Source: Peptococcaceae bacterium
GTDB taxonomy: Bacteria > Bacillota > Dehalobacteriia > UBA4068 > JAAVYR01
Length of the DNA: 64,000 bases
Assembly (NCBI GenBank): GCA_022791255.1
Contig: JAAVYR010000018.1
Location: forward strand, 62,001-126,000
Reading direction: 5' to 3'
In this document: in pieces, positions 52,910-63,548 of the stretch
Numbering within the stretch: position 1 is the stretch's first letter
Layout of the letters: every line of letters begins with the position of its first letter
Position numbers and translations under genes: made by a program
The notes under the pieces: generated by a model
Seen by the model: only the letters and a program-made list of their open reading frames with translations
Databases searched by the model: none
What the model was told of the DNA's origin: nothing

Positions 52910-54022
52910 ATGTGTGATGAGCAGGATGCTATTTATATGCGGCATTGTTTAGGGCTAGCGCAAAAAGGCTGGGGCTGGGTGAACCCTAATCCGATGGTAG
53001 GTGCGGTTATTGTTAAAGAAGGCCAGGTCATAGGGGAAGGCTATCATCAGCAATATGGCGGCCTCCATGCAGAACGCAATGCTTTGGCAAATTGTAAAGC
53101 TTCTCCCCAAGGGGCAACTTTGTATGTAACGCTAGAACCTTGTTGTCATTATGGAAAAACGCCGCCTTGTACTGAGGCAATCCTAGAAAGCGGTATTGCT
53201 CGGGTGGTGATCGGCACCTTGGACCCAAATCCTATTATGGCTGGAAAAAGTGTAGCGTTGTTAAAGAGTCATGGCATTGCAGTAACAGTAGGCGTACTAG
53301 AGTCAGAGTGTAACAATCTGATTAAAATCTTTCGTAAATACATCACTACGGGGAAGCCTTTTGTCCTGATGAAATATGCCATGACTCTGGATGGGAAAAT
53401 CGCTACGCATACTGGAGCGTCAAAATGGATTAGCGGGGAAGAGGCGCGCAGGCAGGTGCAGACCTTGCGGCATGGTTTTGCCGGGATTATGGTAGGGGTA
53501 AATACCATTCTTGCTGACGACCCGAAGCTTACTTGCCGATTAAGCGAGGGCAAAAGCCCAACGAGAATTATCTGTGACAGTCATTTGCGAATGCCTCTTA
53601 CAGCGCAGGTGGTGCAGACGGCGGGCCAAGTAACCACAATGATTGCTACTTGCTCTCAGGATGAAGAGAGAAAAGCATTATATAGAAAGAACCATTGTGT
53701 GGTCTTAGAGGTGCAGGAGCGAGCAGGACAAGTAGATTTAGCTGATTTGGTGCGGCATTTGGGGGAAATGGGCATAGACAGTGTGTTATTGGAAGGTGGC
53801 GGCACCCTAAACTGGAGCGCTCTTACGGCGCAAATCGTTGACGAAATGCAGGTATATGTTGCGCCGAAAATTTTTGGCGGAGCTGCTGCAAAAGGCCCTG
53901 TAGCAGGTGTTGGCGTTGCCTTTCCCCAGGAAGGCTTTCAGTTAGAAAATTCTTCCATCTCTCTTGTGGGTGAAGATTATTTGATAGAAGGGCGGGTGGC
54001 ATACTCATGTTTACCGGAATAA
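52910..54022 (+). CDS. ribD: Bifunctional riboflavin deaminase/reductase RibD
   Basis: The 370-residue protein has an N-terminal deaminase domain with the zinc motifs HAERNAL and PCCHYGKTPPC, and a C-terminal reductase domain (MTLDGKIATHTGASKWISGEEA, LLEGGGTLNWS). It carries out the second and third steps from GTP to riboflavin. ATG 52910 follows GGGGAGG. It overlaps ribE by 16 bases. Confidence 0.96.
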   Translation: MCDEQDAIYMRHCLGLAQKGWGWVNPNPMVGAVIVKEGQVIGEGYHQQYGGLHAERNALANCKASPQGATLYVTLEPCCHYGKTPPCTEAILESGIARVVIGTLDPNPIMAGKSVALLKSHGIAVTVGVLESECNNLIKIFRKYITTGKPFVLMKYAMTLDGKIATHTGASKWISGEEARRQVQTLRHGFAGIMVGVNTILADDPKLTCRLSEGKSPTRIICDSHLRMPLTAQVVQTAGQVTTMIATCSQDEERKALYRKNHCVVLEVQERAGQVDLADLVRHLGEMGIDSVLLEGGGTLNWSALTAQIVDEMQVYVAPKIFGGAAAKGPVAGVGVAFPQEGFQLENSSISLVGEDYLIEGRVAYSCLPE

Positions 54023-54639
54023 TCGAAGAAGTAGGAACTGTATCAGGCATTTGCCGCGTGTCCCATGGTATCCGCCTTAACATCCAGGGGCAAACTGTAT
54101 TAGAGGATATCCATATAGGGGATAGCATTGCTGTAAACGGTATCTGTCTAACGGTGACGGACTTTTCGCCCACTTCCTTTACGGCTGATGTGATGGCGGA
54201 GACGCTGGCGCGGACATCTCTTGCTTTCTTGCGGCAGGGGAGTCTGGTGAACCTAGAACGAGCCATGTCTCTGGGGAGCAGATTTGGCGGGCATATTGTT
54301 ACCGGCCACATTGATGGCGTTGGTACCATAAAGCGGCTACAGCGAGATGGTATCGCGGTGCTGATTACCATTGAGACAGACCCGAAAATCACACGATATA
54401 TCGTAGAAAAAGGCTCCATTGCCATTGACGGCATTAGCCTTACGATAGTCAGCGTAGCAGAAAAACAGTTTACCGTATCTGTTATTCCTCATACGCTGGA
54501 CCAAACTACACTGGGCAAGAAGAAAGTAAACGACGTGGTTAACCTGGAAAATGATTGTATCGGCAAGTATGTAGAAAAGTTGTTGCAGCCCTCGGCTTCT
54601 CGGATAACAGCAGACTTCTTACAGCGATATGGTTATTAG
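54007..54639 (+). CDS. ribE: Riboflavin synthase alpha subunit
   Basis: The 210-residue protein has two lumazine-binding repeats, each starting in the family way (MFTGIIEEVGTV; GHIDGVGTIKRL). It makes riboflavin by dismutating two 6,7-dimethyl-8-ribityllumazine molecules. It overlaps ribD, so translation is coupled. Confidence 0.96.
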   Translation: MFTGIIEEVGTVSGICRVSHGIRLNIQGQTVLEDIHIGDSIAVNGICLTVTDFSPTSFTADVMAETLARTSLAFLRQGSLVNLERAMSLGSRFGGHIVTGHIDGVGTIKRLQRDGIAVLITIETDPKITRYIVEKGSIAIDGISLTIVSVAEKQFTVSVIPHTLDQTTLGKKKVNDVVNLENDCIGKYVEKLLQPSASRITADFLQRYGY

Positions 54640-54658
54640 GTATTAGGAGGTGCTACTT

Positions 54659-55885
54659 ATGAAATATGAAGCAGTGAAAGAAGCTATTGCTGCTTTGCAG
54701 GCAGGGAAATTAATCCTGGTTATGGATGATAAAGAACGGGAAAATGAAGGGGATTTGATTTGTGCGGCGGCTTTTGCCACTACAGAAAATGTAAACTTTA
54801 TGGCGACCCATGCCAAGGGATTGATTTGCATGCCCATGAGCAAAGCCATTGCAGAACGGTTAATGCTCTCGCCTATGGTGGCTCACAACACGGATAATCA
54901 TGAAACGGCCTTTACCGTATCGATTGACTATAAAACAACGACTACTGGTATTTCTGCTGAGGAGCGGGGGGTGACTGCCCGCATGTGCGTCTCAGACCAG
55001 GCAACTGCAACAGACTTTCGCCGACCTGGGCATATGTTCCCACTGGTGGCAAAAGCCGGCGGTGTGTTGGAACGAAACGGCCATACGGAAGCTACCGTGG
55101 ACCTGATGCGGCTGGCTGGCCTTGCTGAATGCGGGCTTTGTTGTGAGATTATGGGAGACGACGGACAGATGCTCCGGGAGGGCGCTTTAAGAGCATTTGC
55201 AGCCAAATACGATATGCCTTGTATTACTATTCAAGAGTTGCAGGCTTATCGCAAGGTTCATGAGGTGTTGGTAGATTGTGTAGCCGTAACAAAAATGCCA
55301 ACCAAATATGGAGACTTTACTGCTCATTGTTATTTGGATAAGCTGACAGGAGAACATCATATCGCTTTGGTCATGGGAGACATTGACCAGGGGCAAGATG
55401 TGTTATGCCGGGTTCATTCCGAGTGTTTGACGGGGGATGTTTTCGGTTCTTTGCGGTGTGATTGCGGCAGTCAGTTGGCAAAAGCTATGGCAGCTATTGC
55501 CCAAGAGGGACGGGGCATCCTTCTCTATATGCGGCAAGAGGGCAGAGGCATTGGCCTTGTCAATAAATTAAAAGCCTATCAATTGCAGGATGGCGGAATG
55601 GATACACTAGAAGCCAATCTTGCCTTAGGTTTTCCTGGAGATTTAAGGGAATATTATATTGGTGCGCAGATTTTACGGGACTTAGGTGTGCGGTCTTTGC
55701 GGCTATTGACCAATAACCCGGATAAAATCTACCAGCTAGAAGACTATGGTATGACCATTGCGGAGCGGGTGCCTATCCAGGTGCCGCCTACTGCCCACGA
55801 CGCTTTTTATCTGCAAACCAAGCAGGACCGTATGGGACATTTATTAAATTTAAATAAAGAAGACGAAGGAGGATGTATCAAATGA
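54659..55885 (+). CDS. ribBA: Bifunctional DHBP synthase/GTP cyclohydrolase II RibBA
   Basis: The 408-residue protein has the DHBP synthase domain ([42 protein letters not shown]) and the GTP cyclohydrolase II domain with the zinc ligands [16 protein letters not shown], then [13 protein letters not shown]. It supplies both starting compounds of the pathway. ATG 54659 follows TAGGAGGTG. It overlaps ribH by four bases. Confidence 0.96.
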   Translation: MKYEAVKEAIAALQAGKLILVMDDKERENEGDLICAAAFATTENVNFMATHAKGLICMPMSKAIAERLMLSPMVAHNTDNHETAFTVSIDYKTTTTGISAEERGVTARMCVSDQATATDFRRPGHMFPLVAKAGGVLERNGHTEATVDLMRLAGLAECGLCCEIMGDDGQMLREGALRAFAAKYDMPCITIQELQAYRKVHEVLVDCVAVTKMPTKYGDFTAHCYLDKLTGEHHIALVMGDIDQGQDVLCRVHSECLTGDVFGSLRCDCGSQLAKAMAAIAQEGRGILLYMRQEGRGIGLVNKLKAYQLQDGGMDTLEANLALGFPGDLREYYIGAQILRDLGVRSLRLLTNNPDKIYQLEDYGMTIAERVPIQVPPTAHDAFYLQTKQDRMGHLLNLNKEDEGGCIK

Positions 55886-56346
55886 AAACTTATGAAGGTG
55901 CATTAGTAGGGGAAAGTATTAAGATTGGTATTGTTATTGCCCGGTTTAATGAATTTATTACCGGCAAGCTCTTAGCTGGGGCTATGGACGCCTTAAAACG
56001 GGAAAATGTACCGGAAGAAGATATTGAGGTGGCTTGGGTACCTGGTGCTTTTGAAATCCCGCTTATTGCGGCAAAAATGGCGAAAAGCAAGCGGTATGAC
56101 GCTGTTATTTGCTTAGGTGCAGTCATTCGTGGTGCTACCAGTCATTATGACTATGTCTGCAGTGAGGTATCCAAAGGTATCGCCCAGGTAAGCCTTGCCA
56201 GTGAAATCCCTGTTATGTTTGGCGTGCTGACTACGGATAACATCGAACAGGCCATTGAACGAGCTGGTAGTAAAAGTGGGAATAAAGGCTTTGAGTGTGC
56301 CCAAGGTGCTATCGAAATGGTAAATCTAATTCGTGCGATGGCATGA
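55882..56346 (+). CDS. ribH: 6,7-dimethyl-8-ribityllumazine synthase
   Basis: The 154-residue protein has the lumazine synthase motifs [36 protein letters not shown] and [19 protein letters not shown]. The ATG at 55882 lies nine bases after GGAGG; the earlier ATG at 55873 lies directly on it and is unlikely. Last gene of the operon. Confidence 0.96.
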   Translation: MKTYEGALVGESIKIGIVIARFNEFITGKLLAGAMDALKRENVPEEDIEVAWVPGAFEIPLIAAKMAKSKRYDAVICLGAVIRGATSHYDYVCSEVSKGIAQVSLASEIPVMFGVLTTDNIEQAIERAGSKSGNKGFECAQGAIEMVNLIRAMA

Positions 56347-56488
56347 TGTATAGTTGCTTTGCTCCTTCACTTTTCTCTAGCGATCTGTTTGGCAGTCTAT
56401 GGTTTTTGTGTTAAAATATAAAACGACATTTGGTATTTCATTTTTAACGTAGATATAGATAGAGAAGTAAAAATAGAAGGAAGGCCCA

Positions 56489-57283
56489 ATGATGGCACCA
56501 ACACAAGAAATGATTATGTCAAAAGATAATGGGCAAATCAAACTAATCAAGTCTTTGCAGCAGAAGAAATATCGCAAGCAGCATGGCCTGTATATGATAG
56601 AGGGCGTCCGTAATAGTGAGGCGGCCCTTTCTGGTCATGCAGAAATCGCTAGAGCCTTTTACAGTGAGGCACTGCTCCATACAGAGCGGGGGAAGGATTT
56701 GCTTGCTGCTATCCAGGGGGCCGCAATCCCTAGCTTTCTCTGTGAAGAAAACATCTTAGCGCTTTGCAGTGATGCTGCTACCTCCCAAGGCATTATCCTT
56801 CTAGCGGAAATCCCTACAGCAAATGGGGGGCAAGCTTTGGCTGTGCCACAAATATTGGTAATCGATGGGATACAAGACCCGGGGAACCTGGGAACCATAT
56901 TGCGGACGGCCTGGGCAGCGGGTATCAGGACGGTAGCACTTCTTCCTGACACGGTAGACCCTTACAGCCCCAAGGTGGTACGGTCTGCTATGGGTGCGCT
57001 TTATTATTTAAACATTTTGACTGTTGCGGATAGTAGGGCATTTTATCAGGAATTGCGAGCGAACGATTATGAGATATGGACCACCAGTGTGAGCCAGGGC
57101 ATTGATTATCGTAAGGGGAAGAAAGGCGAGAAATGGGCTTTGGTCATTGGCGGAGAAGCAAATGGCGTCAGAGATATTTCTTTGCAGTATGCAACCCATC
57201 TGGTGACCATCCCCATGGCAGAAGGGGCCGAGTCTTTGAATGCAGCGGTAGCAGCGGGCATTCTTATGTTTTATTTAAAATAG
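56489..57283 (+). CDS. TrmH/SpoU-family rRNA methyltransferase
   Basis: The 264-residue protein has an N-terminal substrate-binding domain (KLIKSLQQKKYRKQHGLYMIEG) and a SPOUT catalytic domain with the knot motifs GIQDPGNLGTILRTA, ALVIGGEANGV and IPMAEGAESLNAAVAAGI. It is probably a 2'-O-ribose methyltransferase for rRNA. It is next to pheS-pheT, as in other Firmicutes (ysgA). AAGGAAGG precedes the ATG. Confidence 0.93.
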   Translation: MMAPTQEMIMSKDNGQIKLIKSLQQKKYRKQHGLYMIEGVRNSEAALSGHAEIARAFYSEALLHTERGKDLLAAIQGAAIPSFLCEENILALCSDAATSQGIILLAEIPTANGGQALAVPQILVIDGIQDPGNLGTILRTAWAAGIRTVALLPDTVDPYSPKVVRSAMGALYYLNILTVADSRAFYQELRANDYEIWTTSVSQGIDYRKGKKGEKWALVIGGEANGVRDISLQYATHLVTIPMAEGAESLNAAVAAGILMFYLK

Positions 57284-57342
57284 TTGCGATGCTCTAAATT
57301 TAAATTGGAAAAATTTTCGCAAGAAAAAAGCCGCCATAAACC

Positions 57343-57371
57343 TTGAAACAAAAAAGACCTTATGATATAAT
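57343..57371 (+). promoter_or_regulatory. Promoter of the pheS-pheT leader
   Basis: TTGAAA (57343-57348) and TATAAT (57366-57371) with a 17-base spacer. Confidence 0.8.
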
Positions 57372-57374
57372 CTC

Positions 57375-57817
57375 TGGTAAAGATTTAACTTCGCCTTTTG
57401 TTTCAGAAAGGTTGTGGTTTGATGTTTCCGAGAGATAACTATTGGCATCTTTTTGAAGAAACAGGTTCTATTGCCGCCTATATGGAGTATCGTAAATACA
57501 CTATAGGATAATATGGCAGCAAGAGAACAATATTTTTTTATAAGAGAAAAGCGATAATCGGGATAAGATATTAGATAAACTTTTGTTTCAGGGAGCAAAG
57601 GCCATAGACTGTAAGCCTTGCCAAAAGTATCATATCCATTCACCCGGGAGTTGGGTTTCTGAACAAAATTTATGAGTTGATTTTTATTAGGAAATCCCGG
57701 TGGCATACCGTTATCATGCAAAAAGTGAGTCTTTTTATTTACTGAAAAAGACTAATTTGGGTGGTACCGCGGAGCCTTTCGTCCCTAAAATAGTTGGGGA
57801 GGAAAGGCTCTTTTTTA
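57375..57817 (+). promoter_or_regulatory. T-box leader of pheS-pheT, unusually long
   Basis: The T-box sequence TGGGTGGTACCGCGG begins near 57758. The terminator is GAGCCTTTCGTCCC with GGAAAGGCTC and a T run (57772-57817). The leader is about 440 bases, nearly twice the other two here. A TTC that could be the Phe specifier lies at 57657-57659, in GGGTTTCTGAAC, but it does not align as cleanly as the Thr and Asp specifiers. The upstream 200 bases hold no gene. Confidence 0.8.
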
Positions 57818-57854
57818 TTTGATTTTTATATTGGAAAATTTTAGGAGGACGCAT

Positions 57855-58877
57855 ATGATAAACAAGCTAAAAGAATTAGAAAAAGAAGCTTTAGCTCGCA
57901 TTGCAGCAGCACAGAACACCAGCGAAATCAATGATATCCGTGTTTATTACCTGGGGAAAAAGGGGGAGATTACCAATATCTCCAAAGGCATGGCAACCCT
58001 ATCTCCTGAGGAAAAGCCTCTCTTCGGACAGGCCTTGAACCAGGCAAAGGTTGCGGTAGAGGAAGCAATTAGTACTGCTGTCACCGCTATGGAAGCCAAG
58101 GCCTTGGCTGCGAAACTTACCGCTGACAGCATTGATGTGACGCTGCCGGGAAAACCCTTTTCTTATGGCAGCAAGCACCCTATTACCAGGGTGATAGATG
58201 AGATTAAAGAAATCTTTATGAGTATGGGTTATGAAGTGGTAGAAGGGCCGCAAATCGAAACAGATTATTATAACTTTGAAGCCCTGAACCTACCTAAAGA
58301 ACACCCTGCCCGGGATATGCAGGACTCTTTCTACATTACCCCGGAAACGCTCTTGCGCACCCATACTTCTCCGGTGCAGGCAAGAACAATGGAAGCCAAA
58401 AAAGGCGCGGTTCCTGTAAAGGTAATCTGCCCCGGTACTGTATATCGCCGTGATGATGACGCTACCCACTCTCCAGAGTTTCACCAAGCAGAGGGTTTAG
58501 TTATTGATGAGAATATCACTATGGCAGATTTGAAGGGGATGCTTCTCACCTTTGCTCGGCAAATGTTTGGTGCTGATAGAGAAATCCGGCTTCGTCCCAG
58601 CTATTTCCCATTTACGGAGCCTAGCGCAGAGGTAGATATTTCTTGTTTTGTTTGTGGCGGGAAGGGATGCAAGCTCTGCAAGGACACTGGGTGGATTGAA
58701 ATCTTAGGCTCTGGTATGGTGCACCCCAGAGTATTGGAAATGTCCGGCTATGACCCAGAAAAGGTACGGGGCTTTGCCTTTGGTATCGGCATTGAGCGTA
58801 TCGCTATGTTGAAATATGGCATTAACGATATTCGTGCCTTGTTTGAAAATGACGAACGGTTCTTAAAACAATTTTAA
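57855..58877 (+). CDS. pheS: Phenylalanyl-tRNA synthetase alpha subunit
   Basis: The 340-residue catalytic subunit has an N-terminal coiled-coil arm, motif 2 ([22 protein letters not shown]) and motif 3 ([14 protein letters not shown]). The conserved FTEPSAEVD segment is present, followed by a [12 protein letters not shown] stretch that could be a metal site. ATG 57855 follows GGAGG. Confidence 0.96.
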   Translation: MINKLKELEKEALARIAAAQNTSEINDIRVYYLGKKGEITNISKGMATLSPEEKPLFGQALNQAKVAVEEAISTAVTAMEAKALAAKLTADSIDVTLPGKPFSYGSKHPITRVIDEIKEIFMSMGYEVVEGPQIETDYYNFEALNLPKEHPARDMQDSFYITPETLLRTHTSPVQARTMEAKKGAVPVKVICPGTVYRRDDDATHSPEFHQAEGLVIDENITMADLKGMLLTFARQMFGADREIRLRPSYFPFTEPSAEVDISCFVCGGKGCKLCKDTGWIEILGSGMVHPRVLEMSGYDPEKVRGFAFGIGIERIAMLKYGINDIRALFENDERFLKQF

Positions 58878-58892
58878 GGAGGTAAGAGAAAT

Positions 58893-61298
58893 ATGCTGAT
58901 TTCATATAAATGGTTAAAAGATTATGTAGATATTGATTTATCTCCTGCAGAATTTGCTGAAAAAATGACCATGGCAGGGATTATCATCGAACATATCGAG
59001 TATCCTTCTGATGGCATTGAACAGGTAGTGGTAGGGGAAATCTTATCTGTAGAAGCCCATCCGCAAGCAGATAAATTAAAGGTGCTGCAAGTCAATGTGG
59101 GGGATAAAGTATTACAAATCGCTACCGGTGCGCCTAATGTGGCTGTGGGGCAAAAAGTGCCAGTGGCTTTACCAGGGGCGAAACTCCCTAGCGGCAAAGA
59201 AATCCAAGCGGCAGACTTCCGTGGGGTAGCGTCCTGTGGCATGCTGTGTTCTGCAGATGAACTAAATATCGACCACTCGGAAGAGGGAAAAGCGGGCATT
59301 ATGATATTGCCTAGCGATGTGGCAGTAGGTAAAGATATTATTGAGGTGTTAGGTTTGGACGACGCCATTATGGATATGGAGCTGACGCCTAACCGTTCTG
59401 ACTGCATGAGTGTGTGGAATACGGCCAAGGAAGCTGCAGCTGTTCTTGGTGTAAAAGCTCGCGACATTGATATTTCTTTTACCGAAAACAAAGAAGATAT
59501 CAAAGACTATGTAACGATTTCGGTAGAAGACCCTGATTTGTGTAAGCGTTATACGGCAAAGCTGGTAAAGAATGTGAAAATCGGGCCTTCCCCTCTCTGG
59601 ATGCAAGAGTATTTGCGCTGCTGCGGTATGCGCCCCATTAATAACATTGTAGATATTGCTAACTTTGTTATGTTAGAGCTGGGGCAACCCCTGCACACCT
59701 TTGACTATCAGACTTTGGCTGGGAAACAAATCATCGTGCGCCGGGCGAAACAAGGAGAAAAGATTATTACCTTAGACGACCAGGAACGGACATGTCACCG
59801 TGATAACCTTTTAATCTGTGATGGGGAACGACCTGTTTGTATTGCCGGCGTCATGGGGGGACAAAATACAGAGGTAACGGAGCGTACCACTGATATCTTA
59901 ATCGAAGCGGCTCACTTTGACCCTGTTAGCGTGCGGAAAACTTCCCGGGAAGTTGGCGTGCGCTCTGAGTCTTCTGCTCGTTTTGAAAAAGGTGTTGATT
60001 TACAAAGATTGCCGGCTGCAGCCAATCGCTGTGCTCAATTATTAGCGAAATATTGCGGCGGGGAGATTGTTGGCGGTTTTTATGACTCTAATCCGGCAGA
60101 ACTCTTGCAGACGAAAGTGTTGCTGCGGCCTGCCCGTATCAATCAGATTTTAGGGACAGATTTTTCTGTAGATGATATTTTATCTACCATGGAGCGGTTG
60201 GATTTCCCTTATGTGGAAGTAGCTGATGGCTATGAAGTGACGGTGCCTTTTTATCGTCAGGATGTAACCAGGGAGGAAGACTTGGCAGAGGAAGTGGCTC
60301 GTCTGTTAGGCTATGATAAAATCCCTGTTACTTTGCCGCAAGGGAAAACCACCGAAGGGAAGCTGACCCCATGGCAAAAATTTGTTGACGATGTGCTGGA
60401 TACCAGTGTGGCGTTGGGGCTGCGGGAGATTAAAACTTACGATTTTATCAGTCCCAAAGAATGGGATAGATTATTACTGCCGGAAGATAGCTTTTATCGG
60501 AATGTGGTAAAAATCCAAAATCCTTTGAATGAAGAGCAAAGCATTATGCGGACCACGCTGGTGCCGGGGGTATTAAATATTGCCGCTTTGAACCATAGTC
60601 GTAGCAATAGCAATGTGAATTTATTTGAATGTGGTGCGACCTTTATCCCTACAGGCGAACAGTTGCCCCGAGAACCGATGATGTTTACCGGTCTTGTCAT
60701 GGGAAAAACTGCTGAAGGCTGGCAGGAAAAAGCTGTTGTAAAAGACTATTTCTACTTAAAAGGGATGGTAGAACAATTCTTTGCCTATTGGGGCATTACA
60801 GATTGGCAGGTAGCTGCTAGTGATAAATATGCTTTTATGCATCCTGGTCAATGTGCGGAAATATTTATTGCCGGGGAATTGGTAGGCTTCATGGGGCAGG
60901 TACATCCTTTGGTTGCAAAAAATTATCAGTTACCCCAAGCATTCTTGTTTGAGTTAGATTTAACAATAATTTTCCGTCATTTGCCGATTGCATTTGCATA
61001 TCATCCTTTTTCCAAGCACCCGGCTATGGTCCGTGACTTGGCCTTGATTGTAGATAACAAGATTACTGCCAGCCAAGTAGAAGCAGTGATTTGGGCTCAT
61101 GGCGGGGAATATTTACGGCAGGTGGCCCTCTTTGATGTGTATGCCGGCAGTCAGTTGGCAGAGGGCACCCATAGCTTAGCCTATACCCTTTCTTTCCAGG
61201 CAATTGATAAGACATTAGTTGACCAACAGGTAAATGATAGCGTTGCATCCATCCTTAGTGCCCTAGAGGCAGAATTAGGCGTAAAACTGAGATATTAA
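58893..61298 (+). CDS. pheT: Phenylalanyl-tRNA synthetase beta subunit
   Basis: The 801-residue subunit has the tRNA-binding EMAP-like domain (about 39-150), the B3/B4 editing domain (about 210-390), B5, the core, and a ferredoxin-fold anticodon domain (PFSKHPAMVRDLALIVD near the end). The order matches the family. It starts 16 bases after pheS with AAGGAGG. Confidence 0.96.
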   Translation: MLISYKWLKDYVDIDLSPAEFAEKMTMAGIIIEHIEYPSDGIEQVVVGEILSVEAHPQADKLKVLQVNVGDKVLQIATGAPNVAVGQKVPVALPGAKLPSGKEIQAADFRGVASCGMLCSADELNIDHSEEGKAGIMILPSDVAVGKDIIEVLGLDDAIMDMELTPNRSDCMSVWNTAKEAAAVLGVKARDIDISFTENKEDIKDYVTISVEDPDLCKRYTAKLVKNVKIGPSPLWMQEYLRCCGMRPINNIVDIANFVMLELGQPLHTFDYQTLAGKQIIVRRAKQGEKIITLDDQERTCHRDNLLICDGERPVCIAGVMGGQNTEVTERTTDILIEAAHFDPVSVRKTSREVGVRSESSARFEKGVDLQRLPAAANRCAQLLAKYCGGEIVGGFYDSNPAELLQTKVLLRPARINQILGTDFSVDDILSTMERLDFPYVEVADGYEVTVPFYRQDVTREEDLAEEVARLLGYDKIPVTLPQGKTTEGKLTPWQKFVDDVLDTSVALGLREIKTYDFISPKEWDRLLLPEDSFYRNVVKIQNPLNEEQSIMRTTLVPGVLNIAALNHSRSNSNVNLFECGATFIPTGEQLPREPMMFTGLVMGKTAEGWQEKAVVKDYFYLKGMVEQFFAYWGITDWQVAASDKYAFMHPGQCAEIFIAGELVGFMGQVHPLVAKNYQLPQAFLFELDLTIIFRHLPIAFAYHPFSKHPAMVRDLALIVDNKITASQVEAVIWAHGGEYLRQVALFDVYAGSQLAEGTHSLAYTLSFQAIDKTLVDQQVNDSVASILSALEAELGVKLRY

Positions 61299-61376
61299 TT
61301 TCCTTTCAGGTGCAATCTGTTTCTTTCTGTGGTAAAATAAAAGAAAAGGGATGCGTTCAAGGATAGGGGTGATGTG

Positions 61377-61634
61377 ATGAGCCAGGAATATTTGAATAAA
61401 ACGGTCGTAACCATTAATAACCAGCAATATGCGCTCAAAGGTGAGGAAAGTGTGGCTCGCATGGAGGATATGGCAAAGCTGGTGGATGATAAAATTAACT
61501 TGCTGAAAAAAGCATTTCCCAACTGCAATCCTGTTCGCTTGTCCATCCTTGCTGCATTGGAGATTGCCGGGGAATATTTAAAGCTGCAGGATGATTATGA
61601 TGAGCTGGTAACGGCTATTGAGGACCATGAATAA
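61377..61634 (+). CDS. zapA: Cell division protein ZapA
   Basis: The 85-residue protein has the ZapA pattern: an N-terminal beta part (NKTVVTINNQQYALKGEES) and a C-terminal coiled coil (LSILAALEIAGEYLKLQDDYDEL). It bundles FtsZ filaments at the division site. ATG 61377 is in the ATGTGATG string after GATAGGGG. It often precedes mutS2 or U32 genes; here other genes lie between. Confidence 0.9.
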   Translation: MSQEYLNKTVVTINNQQYALKGEESVARMEDMAKLVDDKINLLKKAFPNCNPVRLSILAALEIAGEYLKLQDDYDELVTAIEDHE

Positions 61635-61672
61635 AACATCATGTTCTGAAGATTTTAGGTTATGAAGATTTG

Positions 61673-61707
61673 AAAAGGGAGCGGAGCTATCTGCTTCCTT
61701 TTTCTTA
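61673..61707 (+). terminator. Possible terminator after zapA
   Basis: AAAAGGGAGC and GCTTCCTTTTTC can pair with a short loop. The stem has one mismatch. Confidence 0.55.
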
Positions 61708-61784
61708 ACATCAATCAAACAGACTAATTTAACTGGGGAGACTGATATGGCATGCAGAAAGAATTGGCAATCGAAGGTGAAAAT

Positions 61785-62372
61785 ATGACCTGGCTAGGTC
61801 TAGATTTTTTCGCACGGAGAACGGATGTAGTGGCGAAAGAATTGTTGGGCAAGTATTTGGTCTATCATCACGCTCAGGGGGATATTGTGGCGCTGATTGC
61901 GGAGACAGAGGCTTACATGGGGGAAGATGACGCTGCCTGCCACAGTGCAGTGGGAAAGACAAAACGAAATAGCGTCATGTTTGGTGAGGCCGGCAGAAGC
62001 TATCTTTATCGCATTTATGGGGTCCATACCTGCTATAATATTACGACAAATGAAGACGATGTGGCGGCGGCAGTACTAATCCGCGGTATGTTGCCGGTAA
62101 CAGGTATTTCTCTGCTTAGTGATAATCGCCCAGGAGTGGTACCAGAAAGACTCTTGCAGGGGCCTGGCAATATCTGTAAAGCCATGGGTTGGGATTTATC
62201 TTTCAATGGTTTGTCGGTCTATGCAAAGGATAGTCGAATTCGTCTCTTTGCAGCAGGAAATGGCCCTACTGATGCAGAAATTGTGCAGACAACCAGAGTA
62301 GGTATTTCTAAGGAAAAAGAGGCATTGTTAAGATTTTATTTGCAGGATAATCCTGGCGTTTCTAAAAAATAA
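61785..62372 (+). CDS. mpg: DNA-3-methyladenine glycosylase (AAG/Mpg family)
   Basis: The 195-residue enzyme removes alkylated purines. It begins MTWLGLDFFARRTDVVAKELLGK and has AETEAYMGEDDAACHS (catalytic Glu region), FGEAGRSYLYRIYGVHTCYNI and QGPGNICKAMG. ATG 61785 follows AAGGTGA; an in-frame ATG at 61752 has weaker support. Confidence 0.93.
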   Translation: MTWLGLDFFARRTDVVAKELLGKYLVYHHAQGDIVALIAETEAYMGEDDAACHSAVGKTKRNSVMFGEAGRSYLYRIYGVHTCYNITTNEDDVAAAVLIRGMLPVTGISLLSDNRPGVVPERLLQGPGNICKAMGWDLSFNGLSVYAKDSRIRLFAAGNGPTDAEIVQTTRVGISKEKEALLRFYLQDNPGVSKK

Positions 62373-62387
62373 AGGGGGAGGATTTTT

Positions 62388-63341
62388 ATGTTATTCGAAG
62401 ATATTTATCGCTTAGCTGTGGATATGGGGATGCATGCTGACCCTAGAGGTATTGAGGCGGTGGAGAAAGATTTGGCAGCTGCAGCCAAAGCCTGGCAGAA
62501 GACAGAAGAAGAGGAAAAAGAATTTTTTGATGTAGAGCGGCTGAAAAATCCCTATGCGGATACTCGTATTTTAGTAGGGGAAAAGAATAGTGAAATCAAA
62601 AGTATTTTAGTGGGCATTGATATGGAAGTAGGGGAAGTGCTCTTAGCTGACCAGCTTCAGGGGCGGGGGACCAATGTTGATTTAATCTTATCTCATCACC
62701 CAGAGGGGCGGGCCCTTGCTCGTCTTGCTGATGTGATGCACCTGCAAAAGGGACATATGTCCTCTTATGGGGTACCGGCAAACATTGCTTATCCTATTAT
62801 GGAGGAACGGATTTGTGAGATAGACCGGGCCTTTGCTCCTTCTAATCATTATCGGGCGGTAGACGCGGCAGCACTGCTTGGCTTTAACTTTATGTGTGTG
62901 CATACGCCTGCTGATAACCTAGCTACTGAATATATGCGTAACTTCTTGCAAGTACGGGAAGAGGAGTCTCTGGCTGATGTGGTAAAAGCGATGCGGACCA
63001 TTCCTGAATACAATGTTGCTGCAAAACGGGGCGCTGGTCCTAAAATATTAAACGGTGCGCCTAATTGTCCATTAGGGCAGGCCTATATCGACTTTACCGG
63101 CGGTACCTCTGGACCGGATGAAAATATCAAAGCACTGGTACGGGCAGGGGTAAATACAGTAGTTTGTATGCATATCCCGGAAAAGAACCTAAAAACAGCT
63201 AAAGAATATCATTTGAATGTGATTTTAGCAGGTCATATGTCTAGTGATAGCTTAGGGATGAATTTGCTATTAGATAAAATAGAAAGTAAGGGAGTGGAAA
63301 TCATTCCTACTTCTGGGCTTATTCGTGTGAAACGAAAATAA
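62388..63341 (+). CDS. NIF3-family protein
   Basis: The 317-residue protein matches the NGG1p-interacting factor 3 family. Metal-ligand type motifs are visible: GIDMEVGEVLLAD and LSHHPEGRAL, then a C-terminal VVCMHIPEKNLKTAKEYH and GHMSSDSLG. The cellular role is not established. GGGGGAGG precedes the ATG, 15 bases after mpg. Confidence 0.85.
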   Translation: MLFEDIYRLAVDMGMHADPRGIEAVEKDLAAAAKAWQKTEEEEKEFFDVERLKNPYADTRILVGEKNSEIKSILVGIDMEVGEVLLADQLQGRGTNVDLILSHHPEGRALARLADVMHLQKGHMSSYGVPANIAYPIMEERICEIDRAFAPSNHYRAVDAAALLGFNFMCVHTPADNLATEYMRNFLQVREEESLADVVKAMRTIPEYNVAAKRGAGPKILNGAPNCPLGQAYIDFTGGTSGPDENIKALVRAGVNTVVCMHIPEKNLKTAKEYHLNVILAGHMSSDSLGMNLLLDKIESKGVEIIPTSGLIRVKRK

Positions 63342-63362
63342 GAAATCATGGCTAATATAATC

Positions 63363-63390
63363 AAAAAAGAGGCGATTGCCTCTTTTTTTG
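63363..63390 (+). terminator. Terminator after the NIF3-family gene
   Basis: AAAAAAGAGGCGATTGCCTC and the T run form a perfect hairpin. Confidence 0.95.
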
Positions 63391-63548
63391 ATGGAACTGC
63401 CTGTTTTGGGAATGAGATTTATCCACCTTTTGTGTTGTTATCTGCAAGGAACCCTTGAGAAAAATTTGTATTTATCTATGGAGAAAAGGCCTTGGTCATG
63501 ATAAAATATTTCTTAGAATAAAAAGAACCATGCTTAGGGGGGAAGAAA

